Shown in pieces: positions 40,308 to 48,193 of a stretch of DNA of 64,000 bases (positions are counted from its first letter, which is position 1; each line of letters starts with the position of its first letter). The translations under genes were made by a program, and so were the position numbers. The notes under the pieces are model-generated. The model did not search any database, was not told where the DNA came from, and saw only the letters and a program-made list of their open reading frames with translations. Source of the stretch: Paenibacillus tyrphae (GTDB lineage Bacteria; Bacillota; Bacilli; Paenibacillales; NBRC-103111); contig NZ_JAMZAW010000016.1 in NCBI RefSeq assembly GCF_024158745.1, positions 84,191 through 148,190 of the forward strand, written 5' to 3'.

Positions 40308-41399
40308 TTATTTGAACATTTGGGTAAATTTCTTCGTCGCCGCGTCGCCGTTCGCGTCCATCCACGTCCAATCGATCTTCATCTGCGCGATTTGATCGGC
40401 GCTCGCGCGGTCCTTCGCCTTCACGTCCTTGCGACCCGGCAGCAGGTAGGTGTCCGCCACCATCTTCTGCGCTTCGTCGGACAGCAGATAATCGATGAAC
40501 GCTTTGGCGTTATCCTGGTTTTTGCTCGATTTCAGAATCGCCGCCGGGCGGGGGCTGATGACCGTGCCGCTGGCCGGATACACCATGTCGACCGGCTCGC
40601 CCTTCGCCTTCGCTTGGTACGTCATGTAGTCGACGCCTGCCGCTACGATGCTTTTCGCTCCGGTGATGACCGGGTCAAGCGCCTCCTGGTTCGCGCCCGC
40701 CAGAGCGACGCCGTTTTTCTTATATTGATCGAACAGTTCCCAGCCGCCATCGCCTTTGGTGCTCAGATAGCCGGTAATGAAATCCAGCGCGGAGCCGGAC
40801 AGCGCCGGATCGGGGATGTTCACCTTGCCCTTCCACTCGTCCTTGGCGAGATCGCTCCATTCCTTCGGCGGCGTCTTCACTTGCTTCGTGTTGTACACAA
40901 TGCCGAGCGCGGAGGCGCTGTAGCCGAAGAAATGGCCGTCTTTGTCGGACCAGTCGGGGGTCAGCTTGTCGGCGTTGGCTGCGTTTTTGTATTCCAGGGT
41001 GAGGCCGCTCTTTTTGAGCCCTTGGGCCGACGGCAGGGAAGCCAGCACGACGACGTCGACGACCGGATTCGCCTTCTCCGCTTCCATCCGGGCCAAAATT
41101 TTGCCCGTCGTCCCCTGGAACATTTCTACCTTCACGCCGGTCTTCGCTTCGTACCCTTTCTGAATGCTTTCCGCCAGCTCTTTAGGACCGGCGCTGTAGA
41201 CGACCAGCTTGCCCCCGAGCTTCTTGTCCTCTTTCTTGTCATCCGGCTTGGCGGCCGCCTGCTCCGTCTTCGGCGCGGTCGCTGCGCCTGTGTTCGCAGA
41301 CTTGTCCGCAGCCGTCGTTCCGCAGCCGGCAATACCGAAGCCCATCACGGCCGTCAACAGCAGCAGAGCCCCATTTTTCAATCCCTTCCCCATGCTCAT
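40308..41399 (-). CDS. Iron(III)-type extracellular binding lipoprotein
   Basis: A 363-residue lipoprotein with lipobox IAGC (Cys26) and an Ala/Lys-rich linker. The binding domain starts KLVVYSAGPKELAESIQKGY, then VEMFQGTTGKILARMEAEKA, VDVVVLASLPSAQGL, GIVYNTKQVK and PPKEWSDLAKDEWKGKVNIP, the pattern of AfuA/FutA/FbpA-type proteins. The paired tyrosines usual for ferric iron are not obvious near the C-terminus, where DMVYPASGTVISPRPAAIL has only one, so phosphonate- or polyamine-like ligands remain possible. ATG 41399 follows GAGGAGG by 8 nt. First binding component of a three-gene ABC importer. Confidence 0.82.
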   Translation of the reverse strand: MSMGKGLKNGALLLLTAVMGFGIAGCGTTAADKSANTGAATAPKTEQAAAKPDDKKEDKKLGGKLVVYSAGPKELAESIQKGYEAKTGVKVEMFQGTTGKILARMEAEKANPVVDVVVLASLPSAQGLKKSGLTLEYKNAANADKLTPDWSDKDGHFFGYSASALGIVYNTKQVKTPPKEWSDLAKDEWKGKVNIPDPALSGSALDFITGYLSTKGDGGWELFDQYKKNGVALAGANQEALDPVITGAKSIVAAGVDYMTYQAKAKGEPVDMVYPASGTVISPRPAAILKSSKNQDNAKAFIDYLLSDEAQKMVADTYLLPGRKDVKAKDRASADQIAQMKIDWTWMDANGDAATKKFTQMFK

Positions 41400-41417
41400 G
41401 CGTCGTTCCTCCTCGTT

Positions 41418-42389
41418 CTATTCGCTCATATGGTGAATATGCTGCGGCGATACGTACACCGTCACGCGTTCTCCCGCCTGTAAGCGGGTGGAATGATAAG
41501 CCGTCCAGAGGCCCATTTCGCCCATGTCCAGCCCGATTTCGTAGCGGTCCCCAACATAGCTGACGCTGCGGATCATGCCCGGATAAGCGGCAGCCGCGCC
41601 TTCCTCCGGCTCCGACCAGCGGACATGCTCCGGACGAAGCAGGCTTCGGTCCGGCACCAGCCAGTTCGACTTGCCGATGAAGCGGGCGACGAACGGATGG
41701 GCCGGCGTGCGGTAAATGTCCTCGGGTGCGCCCTGCTGCAAAATGCGGCCCTCCTGCATGACGACGATCTCGTCGGACATCGACATGGCTTCCGTCTGAT
41801 CGTGCGTCACGTACAGCGCCGTCAGCCCGATATCCCGCACCAGACTCATCAGCTCCAGCCGCATTTCGTCCCGCAGCACGGCGTCCAAGGCGCTGAGCGG
41901 CTCGTCGAACAGCACAAGTTGCGGCCTCAGCGCGACGGCCCGCGCGAACGCCACGCGCTGCTGCTGCCCGCCCGACAACTGGTGCGGGTACCGCTTCTCC
42001 ATCCCTTGCAGCCGTACCTTCGCTACCGCTTCCTCCACCCGCCGCTTGAGCTCTTTCGTTTGTCCGGTGGCGCGCAGGCCGAAGGCGACATTTTCGAACA
42101 CGGTCATATGCGGCCACAAGGCGAAATCCTGAAAGACCATGCCAAAATGCCGCTTATGCGCCGGCAGATCGATCCGCCTCTCGGCCGAGAACAAGCACTC
42201 GTCTCCGAGATGGATTTCTCCCCGGTCCGGCCGCTCCAGCCCGGCGATCATCCGCAGCAGCGTCGTCTTCCCGCAGCCCGACGGCCCGAGCAGCGTCGTA
42301 AACCGCCCTTTCCTGATGACCAGATCCGTCCGGCGCAAGGCCTGCATCGCCCCGAACGATTTTTCCAACCCCCGTATGACCACATCCAT
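41418..42389 (-). CDS. ABC importer ATPase (FbpC/PotA type)
   Basis: A 323-residue ATPase. Walker A is GPSGCGKTTLLRMI, Q-loop VFQDFALWPHM, signature LSGGQQQRVAFARAV, Walker B LVLFDEPLSALDA and switch TLHD-type THDQTEAMSMSDEI. The C-terminal 80 residues form a TOBE-like domain with LLRPEHVRWSEPE. It energises the permease at 38,625. ATG 42389 is used, following AGGATGGG; ATG 42398 or TTG-like upstream starts are possible. Order on the strand is ATPase, binding protein, permease, MBL hydrolase; the LysR gene is divergent. Confidence 0.87.
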   Translation of the reverse strand: MDVVIRGLEKSFGAMQALRRTDLVIRKGRFTTLLGPSGCGKTTLLRMIAGLERPDRGEIHLGDECLFSAERRIDLPAHKRHFGMVFQDFALWPHMTVFENVAFGLRATGQTKELKRRVEEAVAKVRLQGMEKRYPHQLSGGQQQRVAFARAVALRPQLVLFDEPLSALDAVLRDEMRLELMSLVRDIGLTALYVTHDQTEAMSMSDEIVVMQEGRILQQGAPEDIYRTPAHPFVARFIGKSNWLVPDRSLLRPEHVRWSEPEEGAAAAYPGMIRSVSYVGDRYEIGLDMGEMGLWTAYHSTRLQAGERVTVYVSPQHIHHMSE

Positions 42390-42559
42390 GCTGCAACCCA
42401 TCCTATCTTGCAAACTAGCTCTAGTGTACATGGCGAAATGCAGAAGATTGTCAGCGGGACGTAAAGATTGTGTTAATTAATTCAATGCATACTATTCATT
42501 CGCATAGATTTTTTCTATACTGTGGTCAAATACGGAGCCGAACAAGGGGAGTGGGCACA

Positions 42560-43453
42560 TTGAATTTCAGTCTGCTGAAGCTGGAAATCGTGGAGCTGTT
42601 GGACAAGCACAAGAAAATTACCGCCGTCGCCGAGCAGCTTGGGCTCAAGCAGCCGACGGTAACGTTCCACATGAAGAGCATGGAGCAGGAGCTCGGGGTG
42701 CAGCTGTTCGAGACGCGCTCGGGCAAAACGATTCTGACCGAGGCCGGCCGGTCGCTCTACCATTACGCGGTCAAAATCAACGCGCTGGCGCAGGAAGCGG
42801 GGCGGGTCGTGAAAGAGTTCGACGAGCTGGGCCGCGGCACGCTGAAGATCGGCGCCAGCTACGTGCCGGGAACGTACCTGCTGCCGAAGGTGCTCAGCGG
42901 CTTCGCCAAGGCGTATCCGCGAATCACCTTGTCTTTGCAAGTCAAGACGGCTCCCGTCATCCAAGAGCTGCTGCGCAATCACGAGATCGATCTCGGCATC
43001 CTATCCACCGAGCCGTTCCAATCGGCCCCATTGATCGCCGAAACCGTGTGCGAGGACGAGCTGGTCGTCGTCTTCGCGCCGCGTCACCGGCTGGCCGCCT
43101 ACCCGCAGCTGTATCCCGACCAGCTCTCCGAGGCGCCTTTTCTGCTCCACGGACCGGAATCCAGCACACGGCAAATGACCGACCGATGGGCGCAGAGCAA
43201 CCGCGTGCAGTTGAAAGCGCACATGGAGCTGGATTCGCTGGAAGCGATCAAGCAGGTCGTCATGCAGGGGGAGAGCGTATCGTTCGTTTCACGGCAGGCT
43301 GTGCAGCGGGAAGTGGAACGCGGGGAGCTCGAATTTCGCCCGATTCCGCAAAATCCGTTCAAGCGCTACGTGTACTGCGCGTACAATGCGGATCGGCGGC
43401 AGTCCGCCGTCATGGAGCGGTTCATCGATTTTCTGCGGCAAGAAGCCCGGTAA
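42560..43453 (+). CDS. LysR-family regulator of the iron-type ABC operon
   Basis: A 297-residue regulator. The wHTH is LEIVELLDKHKKITAVAEQL then GLKQPTVTFHMKSMEQELGV. The effector domain (about 90-297) has GTLKIGASYVPGTYLLPKVL and ELVVVFAPRHRLAAYPQLYP. The start is TTG 42560, 8 nt after AAGGGGAG. It is divergent from the ABC operon, the classic LysR layout, and the 170-bp gap holds an ATAGA/TCTAT inverted repeat (about 42,505-42,520) that may be its site. LysR regulators of this CysB/CbbR-like type often respond to the imported substrate. Confidence 0.85.
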   Translation: MNFSLLKLEIVELLDKHKKITAVAEQLGLKQPTVTFHMKSMEQELGVQLFETRSGKTILTEAGRSLYHYAVKINALAQEAGRVVKEFDELGRGTLKIGASYVPGTYLLPKVLSGFAKAYPRITLSLQVKTAPVIQELLRNHEIDLGILSTEPFQSAPLIAETVCEDELVVVFAPRHRLAAYPQLYPDQLSEAPFLLHGPESSTRQMTDRWAQSNRVQLKAHMELDSLEAIKQVVMQGESVSFVSRQAVQREVERGELEFRPIPQNPFKRYVYCAYNADRRQSAVMERFIDFLRQEAR

Positions 43454-43485
43454 ATCTAGTATTTATACCAATTTCCAAATTTTTC

Positions 43486-43514
43486 TTTACAAAAACAACA
43501 TATCTGCTTAACAT
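43486..43514 (+). promoter_or_regulatory. Sigma-A promoter of the CYTH-like gene
   Basis: TTTACA (43486-43491), 17-bp spacer, TAACAT (43509-43514), 66 bp before ATG 43580. The surrounding stretch is AT-rich. Confidence 0.6.
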
Positions 43515-43579
43515 CTAGATAACAAACGATCATTACAGTCTAGCGTGTAAGCCTATTCCAAAACATGAAGGAGTTGTCG

Positions 43580-44449
43580 ATGATGAACAAACGATCCAAA
43601 TGGATTGGGGCGCTGTCCGCGGTCATCCTGTCCGCCGCTTTGACGGTATCGTCCGTCTTCCCTGCTGCGCCTGTCAAAGCCGCAAGCAACCTGGTGCCGG
43701 ATTACGAGGTGAAGCTGCTCATGCCCGCGAACGCCGTGCTGGGCTCGGACGACAAGCTGAAGAGCGAGGTCCGCAGCGCGTTCGGTATGCCGGACAAGGT
43801 GACGAAGATGAACGTGCAGTTTCTGGATACGGACGGCAAAGACATTTACAGCAACGGCTGGAGTCCCCGCATTCGGAAGAAGGAAGGCGACAGCAAGTTC
43901 GAACTGAGCTACAAGAAGCGCTATCCGATCGTCAACGGTAACATCGACGCGGCGCTGACGAAGGCCAATCAAGAAGGGTTCGACGCGTCGGACACCAACT
44001 ACGAGGCGCAGGTGGAATGGGGCTATCAGAACAAGACGCTCAGCATCACACGCTCCAAAGACGTCAAAAAATCCGGCTACAGCGGCGTGGATCTGCCCTC
44101 GGTCAAAGATTCCCGCCAGCTGCTGATCGATAACATTCCGGGCAAATTCGACAAGTGGCTGTACGCCGGCTGGGGCACCGAGAAGCTTCAAAAATCCCGA
44201 ATCTACGGCCCGGTTCTGGCCAAGCGGTACACCGGCACCTATAGCGGCCTGAAAACGTACATCGAGGTGTGGCCGATCCGCAGCGCAAACGGCTCCGGTA
44301 CGGAGAACGTAGTTGAGATTTCGTTCAAGACGGACGACCGGGACACCGCTTCGCAGAAGCATGACGAGCTGGTCACTTATCTGCAAAGCAAAGGCTGGTT
44401 CCTGGCCCAGGATTCGCTGAAAACGCAGCTGATTATGGACCGCTACTAA
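43580..44449 (+). CDS. Secreted protein with CYTH-like features
   Basis: A 289-residue exported protein. The signal peptide runs to about residue 33 (AAPVKAAS). The mature part begins DYEVKLLMPANAVLG, and further on has VQFLDTDGKDIYSNGWSPRI then RKKEGDSKFELSYKKRYPI. An x-E-x-K strand, an RIR pair and a K-x-R strand in that order are the hallmark of CYTH/triphosphate-tunnel proteins, which are normally cytoplasmic. Later parts (KWLYAGWGTEKLQKSRIYGP) fit the barrel. The ligand is unknown. ATG 43580 lies 6 nt after GAAGGAG. A strong terminator follows. Confidence 0.6.
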   Translation: MMNKRSKWIGALSAVILSAALTVSSVFPAAPVKAASNLVPDYEVKLLMPANAVLGSDDKLKSEVRSAFGMPDKVTKMNVQFLDTDGKDIYSNGWSPRIRKKEGDSKFELSYKKRYPIVNGNIDAALTKANQEGFDASDTNYEAQVEWGYQNKTLSITRSKDVKKSGYSGVDLPSVKDSRQLLIDNIPGKFDKWLYAGWGTEKLQKSRIYGPVLAKRYTGTYSGLKTYIEVWPIRSANGSGTENVVEISFKTDDRDTASQKHDELVTYLQSKGWFLAQDSLKTQLIMDRY

Positions 44450-44517
44450 GCCCGCGCGAGCCGGGCGGATAAGCAAGCTTCATCGCACGGCACAACGCCG
44501 GTTTCGCATACCATACC

Positions 44518-44577
44518 AAAAGGAGCTATTCCCCGCCGCCACCGTTCACGGCTGCAAGGGAACAGCTCCTTTTTTTC
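44518..44577 (+). terminator. Intrinsic terminator
   Basis: AAAGGAGCT..TTCCC (44518-44533) pairs with GGGAA..AGCTCCTTT (44558-44573), followed by TTTTTC. It ends the CYTH-like gene. Confidence 0.85.
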
Positions 44578-44625
44578 GCAAGATGATGCGCATCAAACGC
44601 CGCCCGGGCGGGCGGACTTTCGGGC

Positions 44626-45969
44626 TTACTCCCGCTCCTGCCGCTCGCCCAGCCATTCCACGAACAGCGCATAGTCCTCCTCGACCTGATGCGCGTAGGC
44701 GATCGCCCAGTGCGCGATATAATCGCAGAACGCGTCCGTGTCCGGTCCGATCGCTCGCTGAATCTCCTCCTCGCTGTGGTACGACATCACCCCGTGCTCC
44801 ATGTCCGCATCCGCCCGCGCATGAAGCTTCGCCGTAATCCGGCCCATGCAGTCCAGCACGGACAGCAGGTCTTCCTTCTCCGTCAGCTTGTCCGCCTTCA
44901 GCCGCTTCTTGTAAGGCGAGCGCTCCCTGACGTAAAAATGCCGCTCGTCCATCGTCAAGAAGCCGAGAAACGGGTCTGCCTCGTGATGCATCGCCTGCTG
45001 CGTCACGATGACCCGCTTGCCTTGATGGCCGAAATACGTCCAGAACGCCTCGTTATACGGCATAAAATAAGCCGGGACCGGCGCGCGCACTTCCTTGACC
45101 TCGATCACGATATCGTCCAGCGCCTGCTCGCCGCCTTCGCCCTCGACGAGCACATAGAAGCGGTCCAGCCCGATGGAGGCCGTGCCTGAGCCGTGCTTTA
45201 CCGCCACGTCCTTGATGGCGTAATAGCCGTCCGAACGCTTCGTCTTCCACTCCAGCGATTGCAGATACTGCGGCCAGCTCTCCTCCAGCATGCGGCGCTC
45301 CTGCGGCGTCGGCGGCACGATCTCGTCCGATTTGGCAAACCGCCTCGCCGTCCTCGTCAGCGTTGTTACGCCTTCCAGAAACTGCGACGCGAGCCGCTTC
45401 TCCGTCTTTTTCAGCAGCTTGCGGATCGGCCCGTCCGTGCGGTCTTTGTCGAAGACGAGCGTCCGCGGATCGTCCTTCCGCCGGGCAAAGCGCCGGATCT
45501 GGTTCGCATACGCGTCCAAGTAAGCGGTGATCGCTTCCTTCTGTCCATCGGCGTCAATATCTTTCGTCAGGCACACAAGCGCTACGCTGACCGACATCCG
45601 CAGCAGATCATACAGGTAGGAGCCCAGATACCCCTCGTCAAAATCGTTCACGTCGTACACGATCCGCCCCTCTTCGCTGCGGAACGCCCCGAAATTCTCG
45701 AAATGCAGATCCCCTTGAATCCACGTCGGCCGCTCCGGCGAGCTGTGGTACGGAAACCACTCCCGGCTGACGTCAAAATAAAACAAGTACGCAGTCCCCC
45801 GGAAGAACGAAAACGGGCTTCCCGCCATCTTGGCGTATTTCTGCAGCCGTTTGGCCTCGGGCAGCGCCATAATCTGTCCGTCGAACTCGTCCAACACACT
45901 GCTCAGCAGCTCCTTGCGCAGCCTTTTCTGCGTGAGCCGGACACGTTCCGTTAGCTGCTCCGAATTCAT
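44626..45969 (-). CDS. DUF2252 protein (kinase-like fold)
   Basis: A 447-residue cytoplasmic protein of the DUF2252 family. Family hallmarks are SPFSFFRGTAYLFYFD, TWIQGDLHFENFGAFRSEEG (GDxHxxN, resembling the catalytic loop of aminoglycoside-phosphotransferase-like kinases), VYDVNDFDEGYLGSYLYDLL (DxxDxDE) and a later VKHGSGTASIGLDRFYVLVE. Function is not established; a phosphotransferase role is a fold-based guess. ATG 45969 follows AAAGGGGG. It stands alone, divergent from the LacI-controlled sugar locus. Confidence 0.85.
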   Translation of the reverse strand: MNSEQLTERVRLTQKRLRKELLSSVLDEFDGQIMALPEAKRLQKYAKMAGSPFSFFRGTAYLFYFDVSREWFPYHSSPERPTWIQGDLHFENFGAFRSEEGRIVYDVNDFDEGYLGSYLYDLLRMSVSVALVCLTKDIDADGQKEAITAYLDAYANQIRRFARRKDDPRTLVFDKDRTDGPIRKLLKKTEKRLASQFLEGVTTLTRTARRFAKSDEIVPPTPQERRMLEESWPQYLQSLEWKTKRSDGYYAIKDVAVKHGSGTASIGLDRFYVLVEGEGGEQALDDIVIEVKEVRAPVPAYFMPYNEAFWTYFGHQGKRVIVTQQAMHHEADPFLGFLTMDERHFYVRERSPYKKRLKADKLTEKEDLLSVLDCMGRITAKLHARADADMEHGVMSYHSEEEIQRAIGPDTDAFCDYIAHWAIAYAHQVEEDYALFVEWLGERQERE

Positions 45970-46120
45970 GCGCGGTTTCCCCCTTTTGCAGCGATAAGCA
46001 AAGTATTTTTCTCATGGTAGCTTACGCGCCGACAGCGTGTCAATTCAAGTACGGACCGGCTCTCTCCGGCTTCGGACGCCCTATCTGCAAGTCTCCGGGG
46101 ACGGACTGGAAAATTAGGGA

Positions 46121-46176
46121 TTGACGCCATCCTTGAAAACGATTACTATAGGCGTATAAAAATATAAACGTTTATA
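46121..46176 (+). promoter_or_regulatory. Promoter with upstream LacI-type operator (O1)
   Basis: TTGACG (46121-46126), 17-bp spacer and TACTAT (46144-46149) form a good sigma-A promoter; TTGAAA-N16-TATAAA (46133-46160) is a second reading. Immediately downstream lies the perfect 14-bp palindrome TATAAACGTTTATA (46163-46176) with the central CG typical of LacI-family sites. Confidence 0.75.
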
Positions 46177-46346
46177 ATTTTAAAGCTTCGGTGCAATCCG
46201 CAATTCCCCCTCGTTTCAACAACATCCTAGTTTAACCGGCAAAACTTTTCAGAAAATCATTAAGAAAAAGTCAATTTTATGTTGCGCAGAACCGGACGAG
46301 CGGCTTTGCACCGGCCGGCAGGGGGCGTGCCTTAATTCAGCAAAAA

Positions 46347-46360
46347 TATAAACGTTTATA
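46347..46360 (+). promoter_or_regulatory. Second LacI-type operator (O2)
   Basis: An identical TATAAACGTTTATA, sharing the 19-nt context AAAAATATAAACGTTTATA with O1. It ends 5 bp before the AAGGAGG ribosome binding site of the first permease gene. Centre-to-centre distance to O1 is 184 bp. The LacI-family protein encoded at 49,699 is the likely ligand. Confidence 0.75.
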
Positions 46361-46379
46361 CTTTAAGGAGGGATTGCCC

Positions 46380-47273
46380 ATGCGGCAGGGGGCACGCAGA
46401 CGGGAGACCAAATATTTTTACCTGTTTATTTCGCCGTGGCTGATCGGAGCGGCAATATTCACGCTGTACCCGATTCTGTATTCGCTCTACATCAGCTTCA
46501 CGGAATACAACATCACCAGCCCGCCGAAGTGGGTCGGCCTGCAGAACTACACCAAGATGTTTCAGGACGATCTGTTCTGGCGCGGGGTAAAAGCGACGGT
46601 GCTTTTCACGATATTTAGCGTACCGCTGCAGCTTCTGCTCTCGCTGTTTTTGGCGGTGTTGGTCAATCAGAAAATTCCGTTCCGCCGGTTTTTCCGGACC
46701 GCCATCTATTTCCCCAGCATGATCTCCGGCGTGGCTATGTCGCTCGTCTGGCTGTGGGTGTTCAACTCCAAGATTGGCATGTTCAACTGGGCGCTCGGCC
46801 TGCTCGGGATCGACGGGCCCAAATGGCTCGAAGACAGCAACTGGGCACTGGCTTCTATGATCATTATGACGATGTGGAGCGCCGGGGCCGGCATGGTCAT
46901 CTTCCTCGCCGGACTTCAGGGCGTGCCTCCGATCCTATACGAAGCCGCCAAGATCGACGGCGTCACCCGGTGGCAGTCGCTCTGGCGCATCACGCTGCCG
47001 ATGATTTCGCCCGTCGTGCTGTTCCAGCTCATCATGGGCATTATCGATTCGTTCCAGGTGTTTACGCAGGCGTTCGTCATGACCAAGGGCGGGCCGCACT
47101 ACGCCACCCAGTTTTACGTGTACTACCTGTGGCAGAACGGCTTTAAGTTTTTCAAGATGGGCTACGCTTCGGCCATGGCCTGGCTGCTGCTCATCGTGAT
47201 CATGCTCATGACGTTCCTGATCATGAGGGTATCCCGGAAGCTTGTTCATTATGAAGGAGGCGGCGGCGTATGA
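46380..47273 (+). CDS. Sugar ABC transporter permease (MalF type)
   Basis: A 297-residue membrane protein with six TM helices, beginning with a basic segment then YFYLFISPWLIGAAIFTLYP. It has WVGLQNYTKMF, and the EAA loop YEAAKIDGVTRWQSLWRITL near residue 190. ATG 46380 lies 8 nt after AAGGAGG; an in-frame TTG at 46374 is too close to the site. It overlaps the next permease gene by 4 bp (ATGA). It is the first gene after the two LacI-type operators. Confidence 0.88.
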   Translation: MRQGARRRETKYFYLFISPWLIGAAIFTLYPILYSLYISFTEYNITSPPKWVGLQNYTKMFQDDLFWRGVKATVLFTIFSVPLQLLLSLFLAVLVNQKIPFRRFFRTAIYFPSMISGVAMSLVWLWVFNSKIGMFNWALGLLGIDGPKWLEDSNWALASMIIMTMWSAGAGMVIFLAGLQGVPPILYEAAKIDGVTRWQSLWRITLPMISPVVLFQLIMGIIDSFQVFTQAFVMTKGGPHYATQFYVYYLWQNGFKFFKMGYASAMAWLLLIVIMLMTFLIMRVSRKLVHYEGGGGV

Positions 47274-48151
47274 GTACGGCAACCGTAACGCAGAAGCGTT
47301 CGATTCGGCAAACGGGCGGCAAACGCAAAACGACCCCGTTCGAGTGGCTGGTCTTTCTGCTGCTGATCGTCATCGCGGTCATCATGATTTTCCCGACGCT
47401 CAACATGTTCTCGACCGCGTTCAAGTCGCAGGCGGAAGTGCTCAAATTCCCGCCCAGACTCATCCCGGAGCAGTTCGCCTGGGGCAACTTCAAGAACCTG
47501 TTCACTCAATACCAGTACGGCCTGTGGTACAAAAACAGCCTGCTGATCGCCTTCTTCAGCGTCATCGGGACCGTGCTTTCGTCGTCCCTCGTCGCATTCG
47601 GGTTCGCGCGCTATAACGCCCGGGGGAAAAATGTGCTGTTCCTGTTTCTGCTCAGCACGATGATGATTCCGTATCCGGCGCTGATGATTCCGCAGTTCAT
47701 TTTGTTCAAAAATCTCGGGTGGATGGACACGATTCTGCCGATTACCGTCCCTGCCTTTTTCGGCTCCGCCTATAACATCTTCCTCATCCGGCAGTTCTTC
47801 ACTTCGTTATCGAACGAACTGTACGACGCGGCCAAAATCGACGGCTGCTCCGAGTGGCGCCAGTGGTGGAACATCGCACTGCCGCTCTCCGGTCCCGTGC
47901 TGGCGACCGTCGCGATCTTCGCCTTCATGTACAGTTGGAACGATCTGCTCGGGCAGGTGCTGTACCTGAACTCGTCCGAGCATTTCACCCTGACGATCGG
48001 CATGACCGCGATGTATTCGTCCGCCACCCGGCTGGTGCCGTGGAACCTTGTCATGCTGTCGGCCGTTCTGGCTCTCGTTCCGATCCTGGTTTTATTCTCC
48101 GTCGCACAAAAATATTTCGTAGAAAGCATCGTGCTGACCGGAGTGAAATGA
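47270..48151 (+). CDS. Sugar ABC transporter permease (MalG type)
   Basis: A 293-residue membrane protein with six TM helices. Hallmarks are MIFPTLNMFSTAFKSQAEVL, YKNSLLIAFFSVIGTVLSSS and the EAA loop LYDAAKIDGCSEWRQWWNIA. The C-terminus ends QKYFVESIVLTGVK, as in most MalG-type sugar permeases. Partner of the overlapping permease and of the binding lipoprotein 42 nt downstream. No ATPase gene lies in the cluster, so a shared MsmX-type ATPase elsewhere is presumed. Confidence 0.88.
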   Translation: MSTATVTQKRSIRQTGGKRKTTPFEWLVFLLLIVIAVIMIFPTLNMFSTAFKSQAEVLKFPPRLIPEQFAWGNFKNLFTQYQYGLWYKNSLLIAFFSVIGTVLSSSLVAFGFARYNARGKNVLFLFLLSTMMIPYPALMIPQFILFKNLGWMDTILPITVPAFFGSAYNIFLIRQFFTSLSNELYDAAKIDGCSEWRQWWNIALPLSGPVLATVAIFAFMYSWNDLLGQVLYLNSSEHFTLTIGMTAMYSSATRLVPWNLVMLSAVLALVPILVLFSVAQKYFVESIVLTGVK

Positions 48152-48193
48152 ATAACCCGTCTGCGGGGTCACCAAATGAAGGAGTGAGGAAAG

